In this document: piece by piece, positions 6,473-13,781 of the stretch | How the letters are laid out: every line of letters starts with the position of its first letter | How positions within the stretch are numbered: the stretch's first letter is position 1 | NCBI GenBank assembly: GCA_021647375.1 | Contig: JAKIUV010000068.1 | Span: 1 to 14,163 of the forward strand | DNA length: 14,163 nucleotides | Direction: 5' to 3' | Origin: Robiginitomaculum sp. | Lineage (GTDB): Bacteria > Pseudomonadota > Alphaproteobacteria > Caulobacterales > Maricaulaceae | The notes under the pieces: model-generated | The model's input: only the letters and a program-made list of their open reading frames with translations | What the model was told of the DNA's origin: nothing | The model's database searches: none | Translations under genes and position numbers: made by a program

Positions 6473-7417
6473 CTAACCATTCAAACTTTCCGCAAATTTC
6501 TCTAATGCTTCGGGCGTATTTAGCGCTACGCCGTTCACGCCTTTGACAATCCGGCGCAACATGCCCGTCAGGACTTTGCCGCTACCGGGTTCTGCGAAAG
6601 TCTCAATCTCATTTTCTGCCATCCAAGTGACACTTTCGCGCCATCGTACCCGTCCGGTGACTTGGGTGACCAAGTCGGCTTTTAATTGGTCTGAACAGCT
6701 AACGGGCTGGGCAGTCACATTATTGACCACGGGCACAAGCGGTGTTTTCAAATCAATATCCGAAAGTGCGTCCGCCATAGCTTCGGCGGCAGGAGACATC
6801 AACGCGCAGTGAAACGGTGCCGACACGGGCAATAATACCGCCTTGCGCACACCCAATTCATTGGCCGCTTCAATCGCCGCATCGACGGCAGCTTTCGCAC
6901 CGGAAATGACTACTTGCCCTACCGCATTATCATTGGCGATTTGACAAACACCGAATTTCACCCCCGCAGACACGGCTTTATCAGCAACGTCCAAATCAGC
7001 CCCCAAGAGCGCCGCCATTGCCCCCTCGCCCACCGGAACAGCTTTTTGCATAGCCTCCCCGCGCAAGCGCAACAGCTTCGCCGTCTCGGCCAGAGATAAA
7101 CTGCCCGCCGCGCACAATGCTGAGTACTCGCCAAGAGAATGCCCGGCCACATAACTAGCCGCACTTACATCTACATCAAAGTCTTGCTTAAGCACGGCCA
7201 TAGCCGCCAGCGAACACGCCATCAGAGCTGGCTGGGTGTTTGCAGTTAGGGTCAGGTCTTCCATAGGACCTTCCCACATCAACCGCGACAGGTTTTGCGA
7301 TAAAGCATCATCAATTTCTTGGAATACACTGCGGGCAGAAGCGAACGCATCCGCGAGATCTTTGCCCATGCCGACAGATTGCGAACCCTGTCCGGGGAAT
7401 GTGAAAGCTAACTTCAT
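6473..7417 (-). CDS. fabD: Malonyl-CoA:ACP transacylase
   Basis: FabD moves malonyl from malonyl-CoA to ACP, supplying the extender unit for FabF. The 314-residue protein has the N-terminal FPGQGSQ (Q11 forms part of the oxyanion hole), the nucleophile S94 in GHSLGEYSAL, R119 in the RLRGEAMQ helix that binds the malonyl carboxylate, and H203 in APFHCALM. All catalytic positions are intact and the length is typical. An AAAAGGA Shine-Dalgarno sequence lies about 10 nt before the ATG. It is the first gene of the minus-strand block and diverges from rpsF. Confidence 0.97.
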   Translation of the reverse strand: MKLAFTFPGQGSQSVGMGKDLADAFASARSVFQEIDDALSQNLSRLMWEGPMEDLTLTANTQPALMACSLAAMAVLKQDFDVDVSAASYVAGHSLGEYSALCAAGSLSLAETAKLLRLRGEAMQKAVPVGEGAMAALLGADLDVADKAVSAGVKFGVCQIANDNAVGQVVISGAKAAVDAAIEAANELGVRKAVLLPVSAPFHCALMSPAAEAMADALSDIDLKTPLVPVVNNVTAQPVSCSDQLKADLVTQVTGRVRWRESVTWMAENEIETFAEPGSGKVLTGMLRRIVKGVNGVALNTPEALEKFAESLNG

Positions 7418-7452
7418 AAAGAATGATTCCTTTTAGCACTAAAACTACCCTG

Positions 7453-7480
7453 ATTATCGCCTGTATTTACTACAAATCAA
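7453..7480 (-). promoter_or_regulatory. Candidate fabD promoter
   Basis: On the minus strand, TTGATT (7475-7480) and GATAAT (7453-7458) lie 16 nt apart; the -10 matches 5 of 6 and the -35 matches 4 of 6 of the sigma-70-type consensus. The implied leader is about 28 nt. The site stands back to back with a candidate rpsF promoter that begins 4 nt away on the other strand. Confidence 0.4.
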
Positions 7481-7483
7481 GTG

Positions 7484-7511
7484 TTGCGTTTCGAAAATCT
7501 CTGTGTATGTT
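7484..7511 (+). promoter_or_regulatory. Candidate distal rpsF promoter
   Basis: TTGCGT (7484-7489) and TATGTT (7506-7511) are 16 nt apart. The match is modest (3 and 4 of 6). A start near 7518 would include the segment GATTGCGG (7524-7531) in the leader; that segment is complementary to CCGCAATC inside the rpsF leader loop (7610-7617). Confidence 0.3.
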
Positions 7512-7557
7512 CCGCCGCTTAACGATTGCGGTCCAATCCCGCTGTCAGACATGGGGT

Positions 7558-7587
7558 TTGACTAAGGTTTGGAACCATCGCTACCAT
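7558..7587 (+). promoter_or_regulatory. Candidate proximal rpsF promoter
   Basis: TTGACT (7558-7563, 5 of 6 matches) and TACCAT (7582-7587, 4 of 6) are 18 nt apart. A start near 7594 would place the leader hairpin at 7600-7630 almost at the 5' end of the mRNA. Confidence 0.3.
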
Positions 7588-7599
7588 CTCCCCTTCGAG

Positions 7600-7630
7600 A
7601 TGTCCCGCGCCGCAATCCAATGAAGGACAT
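7600..7630 (+). promoter_or_regulatory. rpsF leader hairpin covering the Shine-Dalgarno sequence (possible S6:S18 autoregulation)
   Basis: ATGTCC (7600-7605) pairs perfectly with GGACAT (7625-7630) around a 19-nt loop; the 3' arm contains GGA of the rpsF Shine-Dalgarno sequence (GAAGGA, 7622-7627), so folding would block initiation at 7635. The loop holds CCG twice, in CCCGCGCCGC. S6:S18 complexes are known to bind a CCG-containing hairpin in rpsF leaders of several bacteria, which makes autoregulation a reasonable reading. I cannot confirm a match to the published consensus. Confidence 0.45.
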
Positions 7631-7634
7631 ATAT

Positions 7635-7985
7635 ATGTCATACTATGAACATGTGATTATTTCACGCCCTGACATTTCAGAGACACAAGTCACCGAAATG
7701 GTCAACCATCTCACTGAAAAATTTGAAGGCCTTGGCGCCAAAGTTGTCGGCACCGAATATTGGGGTCTACGCAAGCTAGCTTACCGGATCAACAAGCACC
7801 GCAAAGCCCACTACTCATTCCTAAGGCTCGACGCGCCCCACGAAGCAATGGCCGAAGTTGAACGCCTGCACCGTATTGACGACGACATTTTGCGTTATAT
7901 GAGCATCCGCGTCGACGAACATTCCGAAGATGTTTCGCCGATTATGAAAAAACGCGATGAGCGCGAACGTCGCCCTCGTCGTTAA
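7635..7985 (+). CDS. rpsF: 30S ribosomal protein S6
   Basis: S6 pairs with S18 on the central domain of 16S rRNA in the platform of the small subunit. The 116-residue product begins MSYYEHVIISRPDIS and shows the family's GTEYWGLRKLAYRINKHRKAHY and HRIDDDILRYMSIRV segments, ending in an Arg-rich tail. The frame is open up to 7569, but the ATG at 7635 is chosen because it matches the conserved N terminus and has GAAGGA 7 nt upstream. First gene of rpsF-rpsR-rplI, with a structured leader. Confidence 0.97.
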   Translation: MSYYEHVIISRPDISETQVTEMVNHLTEKFEGLGAKVVGTEYWGLRKLAYRINKHRKAHYSFLRLDAPHEAMAEVERLHRIDDDILRYMSIRVDEHSEDVSPIMKKRDERERRPRR

Positions 7986-8005
7986 ATTAGAGATAGGAAT
8001 ATATC

Positions 8006-8269
8006 ATGGCTAAAAAAATGGATATTAAAATTGAAAACCTGCCAGTGCGCAGTCAATTTTCCCGCCGCCGCAAAGTCTGCCCATTCGCAGGCGAGAACGG
8101 CAAAACGATAGACTATAAAGACCCAAAAATGTTGGCACGCTATATGTCTGAAAAAGGCAAAATCGTACCGTCACGCATTTCAAGCGTCACTCATAAAAAA
8201 CAACGCGAATTGTCTAAGGCGATTAAACGCGCCCGCTTTTTGGCACTACTGCCATACGCAGCGAACTAG
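8006..8269 (+). CDS. rpsR: 30S ribosomal protein S18
   Basis: S18 binds 16S rRNA as a heterodimer with S6. The 87-residue basic protein carries the S18 core: RRKVCPFAG, the IDYKDPKMLARYMSEKGKI stretch, PSRISSVTHKKQRELSKAIKRAR and LALLPY near the end. A TAGGAA Shine-Dalgarno sequence precedes the ATG, 20 nt after rpsF. A single Cys (CPF) is retained. Confidence 0.98.
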   Translation: MAKKMDIKIENLPVRSQFSRRRKVCPFAGENGKTIDYKDPKMLARYMSEKGKIVPSRISSVTHKKQRELSKAIKRARFLALLPYAAN

Positions 8270-8278
8270 GAGCCGATC

Positions 8279-8902
8279 ATGGAATTAGTACTTTTAGAAC
8301 GGGTGGAAAACCTAGGCAATATGGGCGACATCGTCAAAGTGAAGAGCGGTTATGGTCGTAACTTCCTTTTGCCACAAGCCAAAGCCTTGCGCGCCACCAA
8401 AGCAAACCTTGTGCGCTTCGAAGCCGAACGTGAGTTCCTCGAAAAACGCAATGCGGAAACTGCAGCTAACGCCCAGAGCGAAGGTGCGGATATTGACGGC
8501 AAAGCTTATGTTGCTATTCGTCAGGCTGGTGAAACGGGTATCCTATACGGTTCCGTATCATCACGCGATGTTGCAGAACTTGTTGGTGATCCGGTCAAAC
8601 GGGCTATGGTGGTTCTCGAACAACCGATCAAAGCCCTCGGCTTGCACGATGTTCGCGTCAAGCTTCACCCAGAGGTCAGCATTAATGTTGTCATCAATGT
8701 TGCCCGTACCGAAGACGAAGCCGAGCGCCAAGCCGCAGGCGAAGATGTCATCGCAACGCAACAAGACGAGGACAAAGCTGGCGCCGAAGACGATGCAGCC
8801 GAACGCGCCGAAGTCGCCAAAGAAATGTTCGAAGGCGAACACGGCGACGCAGCCCAGGACGATCTTTCAGGGGCAGCGCCAGAGGCCAAAGCCGAAGACT
8901 AA
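8279..8902 (+). CDS. rplI: 50S ribosomal protein L9 with acidic C-terminal extension
   Basis: L9 binds 23S rRNA at the base of the L1 stalk and helps maintain reading frame. The first ~148 of 207 residues are standard L9: MELVLLERVENLGNMGDIVKVK, the signature GYGRNFLLPQAKA, the connecting helix (REFLEKRNAE), and the C-terminal domain with LYGSVSSRDVAE and KALGLHDVRVKLHPEV. The last ~60 residues are an Ala/Glu/Asp-rich tail absent from the 149-residue E. coli protein; I recall similar tails in other Alphaproteobacteria. The rpsR stop TAG is part of the TAGGAG Shine-Dalgarno sequence, so the two are closely coupled. Confidence 0.97.
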   Translation: MELVLLERVENLGNMGDIVKVKSGYGRNFLLPQAKALRATKANLVRFEAEREFLEKRNAETAANAQSEGADIDGKAYVAIRQAGETGILYGSVSSRDVAELVGDPVKRAMVVLEQPIKALGLHDVRVKLHPEVSINVVINVARTEDEAERQAAGEDVIATQQDEDKAGAEDDAAERAEVAKEMFEGEHGDAAQDDLSGAAPEAKAED

Positions 8903-8927
8903 GCTTTCGGAAAATGTAAATAAAAAG

Positions 8928-8961
8928 AAACCCGCCCAGCGAAAGCTGCGACGGGTTTTTT
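8928..8961. terminator. Bidirectional intrinsic terminator between rplI and der
   Basis: AAACCCG (8928-8934) pairs with CGGGTTT (8952-8958), with an inner stem CAGC/GCTG (8937-8940, 8945-8948) closed by a GAAA tetraloop (8941-8944). On the plus strand six T's follow (8956-8961), 26 nt after the rplI stop. On the minus strand the stem is followed by GGGTTTCTTTTTATTT, so it can also end der transcription coming from the right. Confidence 0.88.
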
Positions 8962-9033
8962 CATGCACTTTTCCCCGCCTAACTTGCCCCTAATTCCCCT
9001 AGAGTATCCATGCCTAAACATGAGTGCGCACAT

Positions 9034-10437
9034 CTATGCGTAAGGGTTTTCGCCTGAGCGGAGGTGGATGCGGATTGGGGTGCCTGGTAGGTCGAAATCT
9101 TCGCGCAGTGTGTTGACCAAATAGCGTTTATAGCTTTCCGGCACACTGTCAGCGCGGGAGGATTTTATCACAAATGTTGGTGGGCGCGTCTTGGTCTGGG
9201 TGATGTATTTAAGTTTCACCGGGCGACCCCTGTCGGCGGGTGGGGGATGGCGGCTAACGGTTTGGCGTAGCCATTCATTGAGGTCAGGCGTTTTGATGCG
9301 TGCGGACCAGTCAATTTGAATGCGCTCAATTGCCGGGAACAATTTGTCCACACCTTTGCCCGTTAGACCCGATAAAAATATCACAGGCACACCGCGCAAT
9401 TGTGGCAAAAGGCGTCCTGCTTTTTCGCGGATCATTTCCATCATTTCAGAACGGTTTTTGATGACATCCCAAAAGGTCGCCGCAATAACCAAAGCCCGGC
9501 CTTCACGGGCGCACAGGTCGGCGATTTGCATATCCTGCTTATCAAAAGCATTTCGCGTATCCATAAGCAAGACAACAACCTGGGCGAATTTAATGGCTCG
9601 AATAGTGTCCGCTGTTGACATTTTCTCCAGCTTGTCTTGTACCTTGGCGCGCTTGCGCAGGCCTGCCGTGTCGTGAAATTGGACGCGCCGCCCGTGCCAA
9701 TCCCATTCGATCGTAATACTGTCGCGGGTAACGCCAGCTTCAGGGCCGGTGAGCAATCTATCAGAACCAATTAGATGGTTAATCAAGGTCGACTTACCGG
9801 CATTTGGTCGCCCGACAATGGCAATGCGCACGGGAGCTTCGGACATATCAATGGCTTGGTCAGCGTCGGGGGTGACGCCTTGTAAGGCCTCGGCGACAGC
9901 TTCGTTCAGCTCTATCATGCCGACATTATGCTCGGCTGCGACCTCAATAGGTTCGCCCATGCCAAGGCCGTACCCCTCCCCAACACCCGGCACAGATGCC
10001 CGGCTTTCGCATTTATTGGCAACCAGCACTGTTGGTTTGCCAGTCTTGCGGATAAACTCTGCAAAGATTTCGTCCAGCCCGGTTACGCCGGCACGGGCAT
10101 CATAAACGAATAAGACAACGTCTGCCGCCTTGACCGCTTCTTCGGTTTGGGCGCGCATACGGGCTTCGAGCCGCTCGCCAACCGCGTCTTCAAACCCGGC
10201 AGTGTCAATGATGGTCACGGCTTGATAACCAAGCACAGCGCTGGCTTCGCGGCGGTCGCGGGTCACGCCAGGCGTATCATCAACAATGGCTAATTTTTTT
10301 CCAGCAATGCGGTTAAACAATGTTGATTTGCCAACATTGGGACGCCCCACCACAGCAATATGCGGGGTAAAACTTATTTCCTGTTCGTCTTCAAACTCGG
10401 GAAAATCATCATGTTCGTTTTTGGACGGGGACATCAC
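9034..10437 (-). CDS. der: Ribosome biogenesis GTPase Der (EngA)
   Basis: Der is an essential tandem-GTPase factor in maturation of the 50S subunit. The 467-residue protein has two G domains and a C-terminal KH-like domain. Domain 1: GRPNVGKS (31-38), TPGVTRD (about 55-61), DTAG (78-81), G4 NKCE (141-144). Domain 2: GRPNAGKS (209-216), GVTRD (235-239), DTAG (256-259), but the expected G4 NKxD is TFWD (321-324), losing both Asn and Lys. The KH-like part follows from about residue 375, with NEWLRQTVSRHPPP. The frame begins at a GTG (10437) followed directly by ATG (10434); GAG upstream does not decide between them. It lies 28 nt after bamB, the order known from many Proteobacteria. Confidence 0.96.
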   Translation of the reverse strand: MMSPSKNEHDDFPEFEDEQEISFTPHIAVVGRPNVGKSTLFNRIAGKKLAIVDDTPGVTRDRREASAVLGYQAVTIIDTAGFEDAVGERLEARMRAQTEEAVKAADVVLFVYDARAGVTGLDEIFAEFIRKTGKPTVLVANKCESRASVPGVGEGYGLGMGEPIEVAAEHNVGMIELNEAVAEALQGVTPDADQAIDMSEAPVRIAIVGRPNAGKSTLINHLIGSDRLLTGPEAGVTRDSITIEWDWHGRRVQFHDTAGLRKRAKVQDKLEKMSTADTIRAIKFAQVVVLLMDTRNAFDKQDMQIADLCAREGRALVIAATFWDVIKNRSEMMEMIREKAGRLLPQLRGVPVIFLSGLTGKGVDKLFPAIERIQIDWSARIKTPDLNEWLRQTVSRHPPPADRGRPVKLKYITQTKTRPPTFVIKSSRADSVPESYKRYLVNTLREDFDLPGTPIRIHLRSGENPYA

Positions 10438-10465
10438 ATTACTCTATTTCAGCACGACCTAGGGT

Positions 10466-11959
10466 CTAGCGTAGGGCTACCAATTTGGCATCATCGGTGA
10501 TATAATACACCGTATTATTGGCAATAATAGGTGCCACATATATATCACCAGCCAATTTGAACGTGCGAATAATTTCGCCCGTATAAGGGTTGACCTCAAC
10601 CGCTTCGCCGCGTGAACTCATCATCAACAAACGTTCGCCAGCCAAAATTGGCCCGGCCCAAGAAATCCGTTTTTTGCGTTTTTTCTGTTTCTTAAATGTT
10701 TGCAACTGCGTCAACCAAATCACAGTGCCGTCAGTTTTGGACATGCAGACAACTTGCCCATCTGTTGTGACCGTATAAACGAAATCCCCTGCAACCATCG
10801 GGAAACCGAGAGAGCCTGCAGGTTGGTTCCAAACCTGTTGGCCTGTGCGTAAATCAAAGGCAGTGAAAGCACCGCTTTGAGTGGTTGCAAACACATAACC
10901 ATCTGCAATAACGGGGCCAGCGGCAATATCGTTCAAAGTCGCGAGCGGGGTCAAATTGCCCGAAGCGTCGAGTGCTTCTTGCCATAATACACCACCGTTT
11001 TGCGCTTTGAGCGCCACAACTTCGCCAGACGAAAACGGGGCAATGACGACATCGTCAATGACGGCAGGGCTGGGGGCTGTCAACATGCGGGCGGTCTCGA
11101 TAATAGCCTGATACGTCCACAATACTTCGCCAGTATTACTATTTAGGGCAAATAATTCATTGTCATCGGAGACCGCGAATAGACGCCCATCTTTTACAGT
11201 TGGCGCAGAATGGATCGGGGTGCGTGTGCGGGTTGTCCAAATTTCGTTGCCGCTTACGGCGTCAAATGCCATAATAACGCCAAAGCCGGATGTGGCAAAG
11301 ACGCGGCCATCAGCAACGGCTACACCGCCGCCGACGGCTTCTTTGTCCTTGCCGCCTTTTTCGCCTAATGTGAGCGGGTCTTTGATACGGTCAATAATAC
11401 TGGTTTTGCCGCGTCTTGTTTTGCCTTTGCTTGTGACCGCAATTTTATAATCCCAAATCTTGCTGCCCGTTTCCGCGTCCAGGGCAGAAATACGGTTGGC
11501 AGCATCCATTGTATAGATACGGCCACCTGCAACAACAGGAGAAGCAACAACGCGGCCTTTACGGTAAGAGCCTTTGCCCACACTTTTTTGCCACAGGCGC
11601 GACAAGGTGCCCGGCGCATTTGTGTGTTGCACCGAATGGGTTGCATAGCCACCTGTTTGTGGCCAATCCGGGTTGGTATAGGCGGGCGGCAAGACGATTT
11701 CGGACGGCAAGATTGTGCCTTTGATTTCCAAATTATCGTCCAAAGTCAAAATAGAAATCCGCTCTGGATCTGTCGGAATGTCGCCTTGGTCAGCTTCCTT
11801 TGAACCATTAAACGGGTTAACCGCATCGGTGACCTTAGAAATGGTCGAACATCCTGCTAAAAGTGCAGAACTTGCAAGCAAAATTGTCCACATTTTAAGT
11901 TTTTGGCTTAATTTATAGCCCAACTCTGTGCGCGGGTTTTTCGTCAAATTATTCATCAT
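10466..11959 (-). CDS. bamB: Outer membrane protein assembly factor BamB, PQQ-repeat beta-propeller lipoprotein
   Basis: BamB is a periplasmic lipoprotein of the BAM complex that folds beta-barrel proteins into the outer membrane. The N terminus has a positively charged region and hydrophobic stretch ending in the lipobox LLAGC, so C37 would be lipidated. The rest is a beta-propeller with repeated PQQ-type blades (GRIYTMDAANRISALDAETGSKIW, GRVFATSGFGVIMAFDAVSG, GRLFAVSDDNELFALNSNTG and later ones, ending TVYYITDDAKLVALR). At 497 residues it is longer than E. coli BamB, with a Gly/Lys-rich insertion at about 176-200. The ATG at 11959 shares one base with the stop of the upstream TPR gene (TAATG); a Met at residue 23 is an alternative start. 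Confidence 0.93.
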   Translation of the reverse strand: MMNNLTKNPRTELGYKLSQKLKMWTILLASSALLAGCSTISKVTDAVNPFNGSKEADQGDIPTDPERISILTLDDNLEIKGTILPSEIVLPPAYTNPDWPQTGGYATHSVQHTNAPGTLSRLWQKSVGKGSYRKGRVVASPVVAGGRIYTMDAANRISALDAETGSKIWDYKIAVTSKGKTRRGKTSIIDRIKDPLTLGEKGGKDKEAVGGGVAVADGRVFATSGFGVIMAFDAVSGNEIWTTRTRTPIHSAPTVKDGRLFAVSDDNELFALNSNTGEVLWTYQAIIETARMLTAPSPAVIDDVVIAPFSSGEVVALKAQNGGVLWQEALDASGNLTPLATLNDIAAGPVIADGYVFATTQSGAFTAFDLRTGQQVWNQPAGSLGFPMVAGDFVYTVTTDGQVVCMSKTDGTVIWLTQLQTFKKQKKRKKRISWAGPILAGERLLMMSSRGEAVEVNPYTGEIIRTFKLAGDIYVAPIIANNTVYYITDDAKLVALR

Positions 11960-12711
11960 TATTCCTGCTCATCTTTATTGTCCTGAGAAGATTGCTCGGT
12001 TGTCTCCGGTCGGTTTGGTATGGGAGATTCTAGATCAGGTATTTTTATCTTTGGGGTCTCTACGGCCCGGTTTGCGGCTATCAAGGCAAGGGCTTGCCCC
12101 GCACGGGATTTAACACCCCCCAGCACGCCCGGGGCATTGGACAGATAGGCAAATTGTGTGCGCGCAGTTGCTGTGTCTCCAGACTTAAGCGCCGCATGTG
12201 CTAAAAGTTCTTTGGCCAAATCTGCGTAAGGCGCCCCGTCTAATGCAAGTTGGCCAGCCCGTGCCTGCACATCATCATAGCGCCCTTGGTCAAGCAATAT
12301 ATATGCGGCCTTTAAACTGGCTAAATCTTTGTGGATAGGGTGGCTGAATTTTTCAGCCGCTTGATCAAACAGGCTTACGGCTCCGTCCATGTCGCCGAGC
12401 TGTACTTTCAGTCCAGCCGCACGGGTTAGAGACAAACCTGCATAGCCGTCCGGTGCCACACTGGCTAGGGCTGTGAATTTATTTATTGCGGCTTGTAAAT
12501 CACCACTTGCCTCAACTTTGCTCGCACTTACATAGGCGGCAGAAGCGGATTTTGCGGTGTTGGAAATTTTACTTTTATTGTATTCCGTATAGCCCGTCAC
12601 AGCCACAATCATAAAAATCACGGCGACAATATACGGCCCAAACTTACGCAGCAATTGGTTGTACTTGTCCTTGCGCAGTTCTTCTTCAACTTCGTTGATA
12701 AAATCGACCAA
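11959..12711 (-). CDS. Single-pass membrane TPR protein, YfgM-like
   Basis: The 250-residue protein has a cytoplasmic charged head (FINEVEEELRKDKYNQLLRKFG, family-typical), one transmembrane helix (about 26-42) and a periplasmic helical region with TPR-like repeats (about 60-215), then a hydrophilic Pro/Glu-rich tail. It matches the TPR_21 / YfgM family, an accessory of the SecYEG translocon and periplasmic chaperone network in E. coli. The yfgM-bamB-der order supports that link. The start codon is TTG (12709-12711): the conserved N terminus begins directly after it and AGGGG lies 6 nt upstream. Function in this organism is inferred. Confidence 0.85.
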   Translation of the reverse strand: MVDFINEVEEELRKDKYNQLLRKFGPYIVAVIFMIVAVTGYTEYNKSKISNTAKSASAAYVSASKVEASGDLQAAINKFTALASVAPDGYAGLSLTRAAGLKVQLGDMDGAVSLFDQAAEKFSHPIHKDLASLKAAYILLDQGRYDDVQARAGQLALDGAPYADLAKELLAHAALKSGDTATARTQFAYLSNAPGVLGGVKSRAGQALALIAANRAVETPKIKIPDLESPIPNRPETTEQSSQDNKDEQE

Positions 12712-12726
12712 TTTTGGCCCCTATTC

Positions 12727-12748
12727 TAAAGCGCTCATTTTAAAGCGC
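12727..12748. repeat. Tandem direct repeat TAAAGCGC upstream of the yfgM-bamB-der operon
   Basis: TAAAGCGC occurs at 12727-12734 and 12741-12748, 14 nt apart start to start, directly upstream of the TTG start at 12711. The remaining gap (12712-12830) shows no clear promoter. The pair may be chance or a binding site. Confidence 0.3.
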
Positions 12749-12830
12749 ATGCTATCTCAAATTATCGCGCGAACCTATAGGAGGGCGCACCCGTGTGCAA
12801 TACAATAGCACATGAAGTCTTGTCCATATT

Positions 12831-13694
12831 TTACTTGATTTTATTCGGGGTTTTATTAGGCGTTTTTTTCGCAGGTTGCGCATCAAATTTGTAGGTATAT
12901 TCTTTGGACGGGAATGCGCGGGCTTTTACCTGTTCGGCGTAGGCTTTAACCGCCTTTTCGCTCTCGCCTTTTAAGTCCATGAATTTTTTGACAAATTTTG
13001 GCGTCCAATCGAACATGCCGAGCATGTCGGGGGTCACCAATATTTGACCGTCGCAATGCTTTGACGCGCCAATACCTATGGTCGGCACATGAATGGCTTC
13101 GGTAACTTGTTCAGCGAGTTTAGTGTTTACCCCCTCGACGACTATGGCAAAGGCACCGGCTTCGGCGGCGGCTACGGCATTGTTGATGATTTCTGTAGCG
13201 ACTTTCTGGTCGCGACCTCTGGCACGATAGCCGCCCAGTACATTCACCGATTGCGGGCGCAGCCCCACATGCGCCATGACCGGAATGCCGCGCTCGGTCA
13301 AATAGCTAATGGTTGCAGGCGCATAGGAACCGCTCTCGATTTTAATCGCCTGACAGCCAGTTTCCATCAGCACACGCGATGCGCTTTTAAAGGCGGTTTC
13401 TACACTGTCCTCGTAAGAACCGAACGGCAGGTCAACGACAACAAGGGCTTTTTTAGAAGTCCGCATCACGGCCTGCCCGTGCAATATCATCATCTCCAAA
13501 GTCACACCAACGGTGGACGACAATCCGTGAACCACCATACCAACACTATCCCCGACCAAAATCAGATCGCAATACTCGTCAACTATTGCTGCCATAGGGG
13601 CATCATAGGCGGTCAGGCAGACGATAGGCTCTTTGCCCTTACGCGCCGTAATTTCAGGCGCGGTAATCCGGTGTACAAAAGACTGTGCAGACAT
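12831..13694 (-). CDS. panB: 3-methyl-2-oxobutanoate hydroxymethyltransferase
   Basis: PanB adds a hydroxymethyl group from 5,10-methylenetetrahydrofolate to alpha-ketoisovalerate, giving ketopantoate for pantothenate and CoA. The 287-residue TIM-barrel protein has the metal and substrate residues in VGDSVGMV (D49), VDLPFGSY (D88), KIE (K118, E120), MAHVGLRPQ (139-147) and the catalytic-base glutamate E187 in VVEGV. The C terminus carries an extra Lys/Pro-rich tail with TPNK twice. GGAG lies 7 nt before the ATG. It probably has its own promoter in the A/T-rich stretch near 13718-13730, but I see no convincing -35. panC is not adjacent. Confidence 0.96.
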   Translation of the reverse strand: MSAQSFVHRITAPEITARKGKEPIVCLTAYDAPMAAIVDEYCDLILVGDSVGMVVHGLSSTVGVTLEMMILHGQAVMRTSKKALVVVDLPFGSYEDSVETAFKSASRVLMETGCQAIKIESGSYAPATISYLTERGIPVMAHVGLRPQSVNVLGGYRARGRDQKVATEIINNAVAAAEAGAFAIVVEGVNTKLAEQVTEAIHVPTIGIGASKHCDGQILVTPDMLGMFDWTPKFVKKFMDLKGESEKAVKAYAEQVKARAFPSKEYTYKFDAQPAKKTPNKTPNKIK

Positions 13695-13751
13695 AAAAAC
13701 TCCATAAGCTCACCTCGCTTATATAAGTATTGGGCAATGCTATTGCGAGGG

Positions 13752-13769
13752 CTATCTGCATTTAGATAG
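13752..13769. other. Perfect 6-bp hairpin at the panB / dehalogenase-remnant boundary
   Basis: CTATCT (13752-13757) and AGATAG (13764-13769) flank GCATTT. It lies between the panB start region and the point where dehalogenase homology begins (about 13782), so it may be part of the panB control region or a rearrangement scar. No firm role. Confidence 0.25.
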
Positions 13770-13781
13770 GTTCGAAAATGA

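Noticed and set aside
7569..7634. N-terminal extension of rpsF to 7569
   Set aside because: Not part of the S6 fold; the ATG at 7635 has a well-placed Shine-Dalgarno sequence and the conserved N terminus.
12770..12830. Terminator after panB built on TGTGC/GCACA
   Set aside because: Only a 5-bp stem with a 9-nt loop and no U-tract on the minus strand.
13089..13769. Open frame of 226 codons on the plus strand opposite panB
   Set aside because: Antisense shadow of panB, which has every family motif on the minus strand; the product resembles no family I know.
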